Shown piece by piece: positions 10,695-23,100 of a stretch of 64,000 nt of DNA. Each line of letters begins with the position of its first letter. Positions within the stretch are counted from its first letter, which is position 1. A program made the translations under genes and the position numbers. The stretch comes from Paracyclopina nana (Eukaryota; Arthropoda; Copepoda; Cyclopoida; Cyclopettidae), in assembly GCA_019096065.1 (NCBI GenBank), contig JAGUCH010000005.1, positions 5,642,001 to 5,706,000 of the forward strand, given 5' to 3'. The notes beneath the pieces were generated by a model. That model saw only the letters and a list, made by a program, of their open reading frames with translations. It made no database searches and was not told the DNA's origin.

Positions 10695-13600
10695 CTGGAA
10701 GAAAGAAAGAAAGCACTAGTCATTATTTACCAATCTTTAGTGTGCTAACTATGACGTTGGATGATAAGCACAATTCATTAATGAAAGCCTCTTTGTTGAG
10801 GCAAAATGTACCACAAACCACATCAAGTGAAGTGGCTTTCATTTAGCTTATAATTATAGTGAAATCCGACCATTTCTCAATGTTGTGCGTCAAAGTAGCT
10901 TTTTTCAATTCTGTTTTTCCGTGTGGAAGAAAACAAGCTGGCTTCTTTTTGTCAGCATGTTAAACGTATCATTTACAGCACCTTCTGCACCTAGCATAAA
11001 CACTGAAAAACAAGTATGTTGACTTGCCAGGAGATGTGCAAATCTCTGCTAAAAGGGTCAACATTCTGTGTATTACTAACCAAAATGAGAACCAACACTG
11101 CTTTCTAATTGTACAGCAAAATTGGTGTTTTTTACACTTTTCATATAATAAGGTTGCACTAGCTTAAAATTTTTCAAAAAGCCCCATAAGAAAGCACTAA
11201 AAAAACCTCGTTTAAAAGTGTTGATGTTGCTACAGAGAAACAGAAGATAGCAGATTGCTGTCTGAAACAATACTTTCTTGACCTCAATTTCTATGCAGCG
11301 GAGGCCGAGGACATTTACTCGGATTCAATGTCACACAAAATTAACGGCGGTCATCAACCCTACTTAGGCAACCTAATCCTAATGGAGGCCAAATATATCC
11401 CAAGCTATTGCATTATTAGATTGCTCTAGGAGATGAAATGAAGCGTTGAAAGACTTGCACTCATTAAAACACTCGGTTTTTTAATAGGAGCGAGCATTTT
11501 TAGATATGCTTTATTACTGAACTTTCTGCAGCTTTCTCAGCATCTCCTCATAGTTGCTACTATTTGCTTCGACTTGGAAATAACAAGGTCAAGTTTAAGC
11601 ACTTTTTTCGAATGCCAAGTAGTGTGAGGCGTTTTTCTTGGGAAAATTCTCAGAGAATGAGTAAAGGTCGTAAATGTTATGTTAAGCTCAATTATGAGGC
11701 AAAAATGCAGGTGCATCAAGCTTATAATTTTTTCGGCAAACAAAAAGTGCACTTTTTTGCAGACTTTATTTGTGTCTGAATAGGATTTTAAGGCATAAAA
11801 TATTTGCTGTCAATCGCAGCACCGGTTAAAAGGTAACAGACAAATTAACGAGAAGTTGTAAAAAAGCTTGCTGTTTTATCGGCTATATTGCAAAGTTTGC
11901 AAAAAAATACTTTATTGCAGAAGGATTACTACTTTTTAATATAAGCATACTTTGAAGGCTTCAAAAGTGAAGGTCATTTCGTTTTCGTTTTCATACCTTT
12001 TGCGAAGCATAAATAGCATTTTTATGCCCATAAAAGTATTCCAACCCGAAATGCATTTGCCTTTTGGTGTTGTAAGTCCGAGAGCAAGTTTAAATAGACT
12101 TTGAGATTGATATCGATTCATCAATGAGCATCTATTGTGCTTTCAATGGAGGCAAGACTACAAAGAGATTGATTATTATCTTTGATTGGAAAAAAGCAGC
12201 TTACATTATTTGCTATTTTCAAGAAAAGAAAACTTTGAGCCCTCAAACTCAACAACTTCAAAGGAGCCATCAAAACTGAAATCCTCGGTGATTTTAGGCT
12301 AAGAAAAGTGCAAAAAATACCTGCTTAATTTCAATTTTGGATAGCATGGCAGGGGGGCAAAATATGGAAAGCTAATTTACATAAATACAGCAATTAAGCT
12401 CGCGTCAAATAAAGGCAATTGCTCGTGACACAAAGGTCAACCTATTATGCAGCAACAGTTAAATAATATGAGGCATTTCGTCCAAAATTGGGAGGACAAA
12501 GGAATTCTGAGAATCTAAACCAAAATAGATTGGGCAGATTTAGATTTTTTGTTCCTGCTGAAATATCAGAAATTCTCCATAGTGCAAAGACACAAATCAA
12601 TTATTATACGGAGTGAGTTTTTTTGTAGGCCTCAGAAAAGTCGGTTTGCAGTTTTAGTATTCAGATTGAGGATCACGATAATGATTAGCAGCAACTCTTG
12701 CTACATACGAAATGCAGCTCTATATTTATGAAAGAGCCACCACAAGCAAAAAGTAATAAAGAGCTGTTGTTTTATTTTTCCTCTGACCTTCAATTTTTCG
12801 CCATTGCAAGCAGCAAAATATGCGCTGACTTGATGAAATCTCAAGCCACAAAGCTCTGCTATGAAAACAATTTATGAACACTTGCTTTTCTTTTTTGTAA
12901 TAATAACTAGCAACCTCGTAAAAATGCCTGCTGAGCCTTTGTAAACATATCTTTCCTTATATACATATTATGTGATGAATAGAGAGGATGTCATCACTTT
13001 GATAAGCAAATAACTCACCTCATTGCCTATGAATAATCAAAGCCTGTTTTGCCTGAATAAGGCCTAGTCATGTTGTTTTTTCGGTGGGCTTCGGGCTGTC
13101 ATTGTACAGCGTAACACAGAGCAAGACTGAAGGGCCAAAAAAACATGGCACTGTTTTTGCTCCTTTTTGAATTACAAAAACTGAGCTGCTTTACACGAGC
13201 TATTTTTCTCTGCTCTTCACTTCTTGCTCGACTTTAGACGACTGACTCGAAATCGCTGCTGGACGGAAAGTGTCAGATAAACTCGCGCAATGAGAGCGCT
13301 GCGCGTTTTTCTTACAGCATAAAAGTCAGGCGCAATCTCAGCCTTCTCTTTTATATGTTGGCATAATTAAAGCTTCAACCATAAAATGACTCCAAGTTTT
13401 GAAACGTAATGTCGAAGCTCAATTCGTGGAAACCAGCAATAAAAACTACTGCAAAAAGTCTCAAAACTCGTTTCTGCATGCATAATAAAATGATTACACA
13501 TTGCATTGCATAATTGTTTCTAAGGAACCATGAAATGAGACAAGCCTTTTGGGCTTTTTTTTGGAAGGATTCCTCAAAAGAAGGACCAACAGAGCAAATA

Positions 13601-13784
13601 ACATGGAGCCATATCATTGCAATTTCAGAAGCTTGCTTAAGCCCCATTTGGTATATCCTCAAAAGGGAAATGCCCAAAGAATACATACATATAAACTGTA
13701 ACAAGAAGGGCCACTTTTTTCGGTGAAAAAAAGATAGTAAATAAGAAAAGGATATTTCTTGTCTATACTAGCAAAGAATCCAGC
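10695..13784. other. Intergenic region between the LRR gene and the Cht6 3' end
   Basis: About 3 kb of AT-rich DNA. As both neighbours are on the minus strand, it should contain the promoter and leader of the LRR gene and any long 3' UTR of the chitinase. I see no plausible coding exon, RNA gene or clear transposon. Open frames around 11.0-13.8 kb are short and low in coding character. Confidence 0.5.
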
Positions 13785-13790
13785 TTTATT
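13785..13790 (-). terminator. Candidate polyadenylation signal of the Cht6-type chitinase
   Basis: The minus strand reads AATAAA 351 nt downstream of the chitinase stop codon (14141-14143). It is the best canonical hexamer seen in the downstream stretch examined. The cleavage site is not determined. Confidence 0.4.
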
Positions 13791-14140
13791 GCAATTGAAT
13801 TTGCACAAGTGACATTCACAGATGATAAGTAACAAAATATCAAAGAATTGCATACATCAACAAGAAGTATTAAAACATCATGGAGGCATCATTATCCAAA
13901 ATATAAAGACTTTAAAAAACATGTAAAAATATCATCAATAGGGATCAGTGGTGTCGATGGAAAGGGGAAAATGTAACAACTATAGTATTGAAAGAATGGC
14001 ACAGTGGTAGAAGGAAATCTAGCCATTTACAGGAGCACCAACATTTTTCCTTATTTTCCTAGGCTACCTCCAAGAGAGAGTGGGAGATACATTTAGCTGC
14101 CTCCAGATAAATAGTAAGAGCAATGATATTTGTGTTTTTT

Positions 14141-17100
14141 TCAGTGTCTTTCTGCACAAACAAACTCATTGGCCCAATTGCATCGGCCTCCCACGGGATC
14201 AAAGGCCAAATACGAGGGGCATTCATATACCCATCCCACAACTCCGCTGCCTATTGCTCGCATTGAGCATGTGATGAATTTACGACACGATCCTGGATGA
14301 GGAAAGACGCCAACATCATGACACACTGGCTTGCCATTATCAAGAATCTCCACCTAAAAAAAGGCAAACATTTTGACTGTATTCAAATCAACTTTTTTGA
14401 CCAAATGTTACATAAAGCTTTCGAGTTTCTAGCTTCCGTCTATTAATTTGAGTGCCTGGGTACTTTCACAAATTAAATCAATTACTTAGTAATGGTATTT
14501 ACCTTGCTAGTTAGGGGATTGAGATCATAGTCTCCAATGGCAGAGACCAATGCAGGAGAGGAGTCGTAATCGTCGTACTTGTCGTAGTCATAATTAGCAT
14601 ACTCAATATCAGACGTTGGAGTGGTTGAAGAAATGACTGGCCTTCTTACAGGGGCTCTTGGTCGGGCTACTGGTTGCACTGGGGCAGCTACTGCTGTAAA
14701 TTGAGGGAGTGTCACTATTGGGAAAGGAGTGGAAGAAGAAGGATCAGTTGTGGTGGAGAATGGATGAACCCTTTGGGTGACAGCTTGGAGTAAAGGCTGA
14801 CGTTGCCTTGACCTCAAAGCAGGATCCCTATTAGGCAAATTAGGCCTTGGTGGGAGTTCACGTACAGGCGCAGGTTGCTCCAGTCTCCTGGGAGTCTCTG
14901 GCAACCTTCTCCTGGGCGACTGGGGCCTTTCCAATAAGGGATCAGTTCTAGGCCTTGTGATGGTATCAAACTGAGTTTGGAAAACGCTGTTGAACAACTC
15001 CTCTTCTGGACGCAACCTTTCAGTCACTGGATCCAGGCTGTTGAAAGCATCCAGGCCAGTGACAACTGAATCCTGGGGCTGAACCACTGGCTCCTCATCA
15101 AAAATGTCCGCTACAGCTGGAACAGGCCTGAATGTGCTGGTGAAAGTAGGCCTAGATAAGCGAGTGGCAGATAAAACAGGCCTATTGGGAGTGGCTTGAC
15201 TGTCCTCAAAAGTAGGCCTGAAAGTTGATGATGCAGGTTCAATGTTGGAAATGGTGGTGTCCACAGTATCTTCAAACACATCCTCATCTTCAATAAGGTT
15301 TGGATTGGTCAGGAACAACAGTGATGCCCTCAAGTTGGGTGGGGGTGTAGTGGTCTCTTGTGGAACAGCTGGACTGGCTCTAAATGTAGTAGTGAGCAGG
15401 AATCGGTCTCCTAATTCTAACTCGGCTGGTTCTTCTTTGATTTGTAGCTGAAAAGAGTCAAAAAATATATTTTAGTTTATCTTTTGGGTGAATTGTGAAA
15501 TTGCCAACACAATGAGCAGCACTGTTCAACTCCTCAATAAAGCAATGAGATTAACTTTTGTAATAACTTTAATGAAAAGTGGCTCACAGTGATGGCAATT
15601 TTTTCAAAAAGTTATTTTGGTGTTAGTTTTTTACACTGAAGTCTTCTGATTGGAGTAGCAGCAGCTTCTGTTTTTTACCTGTATTTTAAGTGAGAAATAT
15701 GGTAGAGGTTTATAAAAGAATTATGAGCTTTGACTCTAAGACCTAATTATCTAGAAAGGAATATTGGTTTAAAAGGTTTAGGATTCAGTTTTTAGGTGAC
15801 TGTGGGTGGCAAATCTACCTGGTCAGCATCTTGTGGCTCAGAGAGGTCATCAGGATCAGGAGAAGTTCCAGGTTCAGGAGTGGAGGAAGACACCTTAGAC
15901 TTGAGAATGCTGCCAAATACCTTCCTACCAAATTTAAGCTTTTCTTTAAGAGCCAATTTTTTGGCTTTATCAGCTGAAAAACTAGTACTACTCTTCAACA
16001 ATAATGGGTTTGTGGTTGTTGGAGCAGCATCTTCAGTGGAGGATGATTCTGTGGTTGATTGAGAGCTGAGTGGTGGTGTAGCAGAAGACACATCCTGAAG
16101 AGCTTCAGTGGGATTGCTTTTTATCACTTTGAATGACAAAAGTTTGGGCTGAAGAGACCCAAATCTTGAAGTGTCAAAAGATAGCTTGAATTTCCTAGAT
16201 AAAAGAGGATTGACCCCATTGCTACTTTTAGTAGTAGTTGGTGTCTCAGTGGTGAGTGGCTCAGTTGAAGGCTCGATTTCAGCTGTTGTAGGAGCCAAAG
16301 TGGTTAGGTCGTTCTCATTAGGTTTTCCATCAACCTCAATTTTGTCCTCAAGCTCATTTTCAGCAGTGCCATTGGCAGATTTTGTGTTGAACCTTCTCCT
16401 AGGCCTATTCAATGCATTGATATCATCCTTGTTGAGCTTATTGCCAAAAAAGGACTTTCTTCTGTCAACCTTATTTCCAATGCCACCAAAACTCTCCAAG
16501 AGTGCTCTTTCTTGCTTTTGAACAGCAGCCACTTTTTTTTCTAGCTGCTTGAGAAAATCTAACTTAGGCCTAGCAAAAGGGCCTTTCTTAGGCCTAGCTT
16601 CCACTAAATCATCTGAAACACCAGGCGTAGTGGTTGGAGTGAGCTCTTCAAGGGCTTGATCTGAAATAGTAGTTGGCTCTCTAGTTGTTGAAATTCCAAG
16701 GGTTGTTTCCTCATCATATTCAACTTCTAATGAGCCAGCTGTGGTCCTAAGCTTTTCTCTAAAATTGGAGTCTCGTCTCAATGTATTAGGCCTAGTTGTT
16801 GGATGATCAGGATAGCCAATGGTGCTCCTGCCTATTCTCTGCAAGGGACTCAGAGTTGGCAGGAAAATATTATCAGCTTCTTCTTCTTCCTCTTTGGCTA
16901 GGGCCTCTAATGGAGACTCAGTAGATGGCAAAAATGTGGGAAGAAATCTTGGGGTTGTGGTGAAAAAGCTGGCAGGAACAAAATTGATTCCATCGCTGGG
17001 AGAAACAGTTCTAAAAGCCTCAGTTGTTGTTGTCTCACTAGTCTCAGGTTCAGAAGTACTGCTATCCTCATCACTAGCTTGCACCTCAGTTTCAAACAAT

Positions 17101-20100
17101 TTAGCTTTCAGCCTATTTCTCACAGCATTCCTTTGCCTAGCTCCAAATTTGGGTTTGAAAACCCCTAGACTCACTTTCAACTCATTTGATGATTCTTCTT
17201 CTTCATTCTCAGCATTTTCTTCTTGTCCACTGGGAGTTTCCTCAGTTGCCTCTTCTTCTTGAGTGACAGTGTTATTAAGCAAACCTTGAGTCTGTTCAGA
17301 CTTACCTAAAGATGACTCTTCTTCTGCAGTTGGTGCATCATTGGCACTTTCTTGAATTGGCACTCTTGACCTTGCTCTTGACCTTACTATAACCCTATCA
17401 TTGACTCTGGATGAGGTCCTAAGATTGCCTTCTCGGTCTCCAAAAGCTGCATTTGTTACAGGTCTCTCATCACTAGAAGATGGCACCTCAGTTGTTCTAG
17501 CAAGGGCAGGTCTTCTTCTCCTTCCCTCAAACCTTGATGAAGATCTTGAGCTTGAAATCACAGCCTCAGTAGTAGAAGAAGGAAGCTCAGTACTTTCAGA
17601 GTTTTCATCTGGGGCTATGCTACTAAGACTGACTCTTCCTCTCTGTCGAATCTTCAGTTGCCTGTTATTGATCACATTTTTGCTGCTGCTATCTTCTTCT
17701 TCAGTAGATTGAACTGGAGAAAATCTGTGCTGAGTAGGAGGAGCACGAGCACGAGATCGACTTCTAGTTGGAACTCTATTAGCGAGAGGCTCAGCCTTTT
17801 CTTCAGGCTGAGGCTCAGGAACTGATGTAGTAGTGGATGCTGAAACAACAACTACTGAGTTGAGGATCTCAGCAACTGATGGAGGTTCCTGCTCGATGGG
17901 TGAATCACTTGGCTCATCTTTGCTTTCAAACAAGCTTTCTAAAATGCTGGAGGAGTCAGAGCTCTCCACTGGTTTGCTCTCAGCCTCTTTCTCATCACTC
18001 ATGACACCACTGAGTCCCAGACTGCTCAGCAAATCATCACTAGTCAAAATTCTTTCTCCTGTTGGAATGTTCTCATCCTCTTTGACTTCTGTTTGAGGTT
18101 TTTGAGGGGGCTCTCTTGCAACTAAGGGTTGCTGTTGTGAAATGGGCCTTCTAGGCCTAATGGGCCTACTTACAGGAGATGATGCTCTGAGTGGAGAAGC
18201 ACTTCCAACAATAGGCCGAGTAGGCCTGGATGGAATCACTTTACGTCTGGGGCCTCCTGAAGTAGGCCTTGCATTAGTAACGAGCTCTTTTTCTTCTGCT
18301 TTGCTATCTTCCTCTGCATCTTCTTCTAATGGAGCTTCTTCTATTTTCTCGACAGTTTCATCGTCCAAATCCCCATCACTTGTCTGATCCTCCAATTGCA
18401 ATCTAAGCCTTTCTCTGAGCTTATTTGTGTCGGATTTGGGCCTGAAGGAATGTGGCCTCAAAGTTGTGGTTTTGGGCTCTTGATCGACTTCTCCATGAAG
18501 GCCAGCAAGAATGTCACCCACAGTTAATTTGTCCGTAGTTTGAGCTCTTTCTGTGGCAGCCGTGGAAGCATCCTCGTCATGGCTTTCAGGCCTCTGAAAA
18601 CTAGGCCTGGCCCTACTTATTGTCTTACTCGGGGAAACATCCAAATCTAGAGGCTTGTTAGGCCTGACGAGGCCATTCCTTGACTTGGGCAACTCAATGG
18701 GTCTTGAAGTGATTGAGCTTGGAGGCCTAGTAGGCCTAGACTTGAGTGAAGGTCTCAAGGGAGAACTTGGTTTTTTGAGTAGGCCAGAAATGGGAGATTT
18801 GGTCGAGCTAGATTCATCCGTCTGAGGTGTGTCAGACTCTACCACAGCTTGCTCCAAAAGCCTCGAGTGAAGGCTTTTGGGCACTTGAAACTTGGGCCTT
18901 TCATTTCGATTTGACAGCAAAACATCCAACTTTTCAGTGGTGGTGTTATCAATTATTTCGTTGTTATCCTCAGACTGGTCTTCATCATCAGTTGAAAGTT
19001 GGTCTTCCTCTTCTTCTATCATTTCCTTGGCATCTCTATTGTTGAGAATATTCATCATTCCCATGAGTTTCAGGCTGTCCAAATCTTCTGATTTTTCCTC
19101 ATTTTCAGCGTCATTTGCTTTCTCCTGCGAAATTGGATTATTCTTGGGAGAAGAGGCTAAAGAAGGCAAAGTCTTCTTAAGTGCAAAGCTTCTTTTTGTT
19201 GTAGTTGTTGTTGTGGGAGGCTCAGTGCTTGTAGATTTGCTATTAGCCAAAAAGGGATGAGTTCTCGTGTTGGGCTTGAACAAATTCAGCAATTTGTTTT
19301 GGCTGGCTTTGGCCTTTTCAGTAGTAGTAGAAGAAGACAAGATTGCCTGCTCAGTTGTAGAAGAAGTAATTAAAGTGGGATCTGTTTGCTGATGGGTTGT
19401 CTCAACATTTGTGGCAGAAGTTGAGCTTTCTTCAGTCTCGTCAGATGAGCTTGGTGCCAAAGTTGAGGTGACAAACTCGACCAAGTCGTTGATGACCTTG
19501 GCCACAGAAAAAGACTCTGAAACACTCTGGCTCACAGACACGTTGATGATTTCATAGTCATCAAAGTCATCATTTGCTGTTTTTTCTTCTTCAGATTGTT
19601 TATCATTGACGATGTCTGCAGCTGCCACCTCTTCATCATTCTTTATTGGCAACAATTCAGTAGGAATGTCTGCAGAGTGAATCTGCTTTTTGGCCCTCGT
19701 CAAAGGAGCACTGCTTTCAGGGAAAACATAGGCAACTCCATCATTTTCTGGCAGCACTGGAAGAATCTCAATGTGGTGATCTTCTCCAAGTGCCATCCCG
19801 TTGAGATGACGAGTTGGAAATACCAAGGAAATGGACTCTGGTGATCTACGAGTTCTGAAACCTTCAGCAGCTTCTCTTCCAGGTGTTTTTAAAGGATTTT
19901 GGTCATTGGGGGATCTACGTTTTCTCACTTCAGATTCATAATTGATGGCAGCTACACCAGCACGTGGCTGCCTCAATCTCGATCTCAAAGCATTCTGGGC
20001 AGTTCCAAAGCGAGAAATGATATTGCTACTACCAACCTTATTATTATCCTCGTCTCCGCCAAATTGATTGATATCCGGCCTCTCTATTGGTGCCTCAGCC

Positions 20101-23100
20101 TCATCTGAGGCACTACCGCGACCACGCTGAATGGTGACGTACCTACAAAAAGAAAATAACATATAAACTGGATTTCATCATGTCTTTTCTTGCGGTGTTC
20201 ATCTACAAAACCTTTAAAAATCTTGACGCAAAGGAACTTTTTGTCTTTGCAGTCAATTTCAGTTTTGGGAACTGAAAATAAAATTGGAAGATCACAATTG
20301 AGACTCACACTACAGTTGGTTGATTTGAAAGCAACATTTTGCCAAAAAAAAATTGCTTTACGTGAGACAGTATGTGCAGATGAACACAGCATTTTTACAT
20401 TATATAGCTGATTTGTTGTTGTTTAGGATATTTTCTGTCAGGTCAGGGGCATTATTTTTAGGAAGAAAGGAGCGTGATGGAGGATTATGTTAGTATTAAG
20501 GTACGACATATGGTAAAAAAGTGCATCAGGTGATTTTGGTGGCATGTGTGTAAGTGATATAGGAGGACTTTGCTGATTCTGGAGACGATGGATGATGGTG
20601 TGCAGTGATGGCAGTTTTTTTAAGTATAAACTTACTCCAAATTCCTGACACCTCCTTGCAAGCCAGACTTGGGGATTTCTTCTTGGTCCTCTTTTTCCTC
20701 AGATTCCTCAACTATTTGGAAGCTACCTACTCCTGGCAAGGGAGTGACAAATTGGTTGCCCTCTTCAGCTCCACCACGTGAGGCACTTCCACGGTCAATC
20801 GTGACGTACTCCAAAGGTTTAAGAGTGCTAAAGGATTAAATTTGTACCAGCTTTGTTTTACGAAAGTCATGCTTTCTTAAATATAGTAGCGCGCTGTCCA
20901 AAATGCCAGCTGTATATAAAGTACCTTGAGTCTTCATCGTCCTCCTCAATGGCAGAAGGAGGTGGACCTCTATTGGAAATGGAAGCTACATTCTTCCTGA
21001 GGCTGGAAGGCCTAGATTTAGCAACAACAACAAGTTGATGATAACAAAAAGAGAGTCGAGGAGGAGGAAGAGAGAAAGAGGGAAAGTTGGTTAATATCAC
21101 AATAAATAGAACACTACTCATTACTGTTAAGATAATAATTAAGCTACTTTACTTTGGAGGATAAAAAGCAGCAACTTCTACAGTTTATAGTACTATAAAT
21201 ACGTAGCAAGCAAGAATAACAATGTCTGGTCTGGGATTTAAACTAACAGCCTGCAACGCAAGGTTTACCTTTCAGTGGCTGCAGCAGCTTCAGAGTTACT
21301 TAAGGCCGGATTTCTTTGGCGGATCGAGGCAATATTGGGGCTATTGTTGCTGTTGGTTCTGCAAGGAAAAAGGAGGGTTTAAAAGGAGCAAATACGAAAA
21401 AGCAGGATACATTATGCCTAGTGCATTCCTAGCTGGTGAAAGCAGGCATTTTTACTCCAGAAGCACTTCTTGATGAGAGACAAAGTGCAAAAGAAGTGCA
21501 AAAGTGAGTGTGTACCTTGTGCTAGCAGTGCTATCGTTAGTGCTGCCATCTTCTGACAAAGTTTCATCCTCGAGAACTTCATGAAGACGGCTACGCAAAC
21601 GGTTTCTAATGCCAGCCTCAGGCCTGAACCGATTGAGCCTCAAAGGGGCGGGTTCACCTGACTCGTCTTCAGAGGCAAATCCCAGTAATTCCACTTTGGG
21701 CGGCTCGGTCTCGGCATTGAGCCTGAAAAAGTGCAACAGTCCAAATGACAGAAGTGCAAAAATGCAGGTGCACACAGGAATGCATTAAAATTATTATTGC
21801 TCAGAATACATGCCTTACAGTTGTGTATTTTACAGTATTTATGGGGTGTGAGTGTGTGTTGTTGTAATATGTATGCCTTACTGTTCAAATTGTGTGTTTT
21901 CAAGGGATGAAGGAGGAGTTGTGGTTCTCGTCAAGAGATTTCTGAAGCGTTCACGACCTCGGAGGATGTTTTGCGTGGCTGAGGGTCTGGGGGAAGTGGC
22001 TTCAGGGGCTGCAGTGGACTCGTCCACAGATCCACGGTTCAGGTTGAACCGTGATCGGTTTCTAAAGAGGTTGGAGCGGACTGTGGTGGCAAGGGAGGAA
22101 GAAGTGGAGGATTCCGAGGATTCAGGGGACTCAGTCGACCTGAACATAACATTTAGAGGTCATCAATTTGATTTTACTCATTTGACATTGCGGCGTTCAT
22201 CTCTTACAATTGTCTGCAATGTCGCATTACGATACTTAAATTTTTGTCTAAAAATGAATTTTTATGACTGAATGTTGAAAGCAAATCAATCAAATTTCCA
22301 GTGAGATTCAATTGAAATATTTTGAGCTAACTTTCAGTTTCCAAAACTGAGCAAAATTCCATAGGAAAAAAATCCTAATATGGACTTTTTTTTAGAGATA
22401 AATGCCATGAATTAAATTATGCGACAATTGTGAGTGCAAAATGATCATGGTGCAACTCAATACGTGATTTTTTACGTACTCCTCATCAACATCATTGTCA
22501 TCACTAGTCCTGGTGACAGGCTTGTCAATCCTGGTGGCCTTCCTTTTCTCGGCCAGTCTGGCCAAAAGATCACGCCGAGAGCTCTCAGTTGGGGGAGGAA
22601 TTCGGGAAGGGATGGTAGAAGCTGATGTGGTAGGAGGGGCAGTGGGTAGGGTGATTGGAGGCCGAGAAAAGGCCGAGGACGAGCTCGACTTGGTGGCCTT
22701 CTGGTCATCACTGCTGATTGATCATGCATCAGTAAAATCAAGCTACAATTCATGCTCGAACAAAAAATCTCGAAAGATATACCAAGTACACAGTGGAATT
22801 TTGAGCAAAATGTAAATATGGCTTTTCGATATGCCCAAGAAAGAATAGCAGTTTTTACCTTTCTAATTCCTGCATAACTTCGGCTCTTTTTCGATCTAGC
22901 AGTTCGGAAAGTCTGCTCCTGGTTTTCTTGGAAATCTCAGCTCGTCTCTCTTCCTCACGGCGTTTGGCAGCCTCACGTTCCTCTTCCTCCAAACGGAGCT
23001 TCTCCTCAAAGGCATCGAGACCACCTGAAAAAAAACCCGATAAAAATGAGCCAATATTGGAGCTTGACCAAACAACATCGTACCAGCTTCCTTTATGGCT

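Noticed and set aside
15796-19260. Many plus-strand open frames of 80-147 codons opposite the giant chitinase exon
   Set aside because: They are antisense shadows of the Ser/Thr/Glu-rich minus-strand exon, whose codon bias leaves few stops on the other strand. They have no signal, domain or splice structure of their own.
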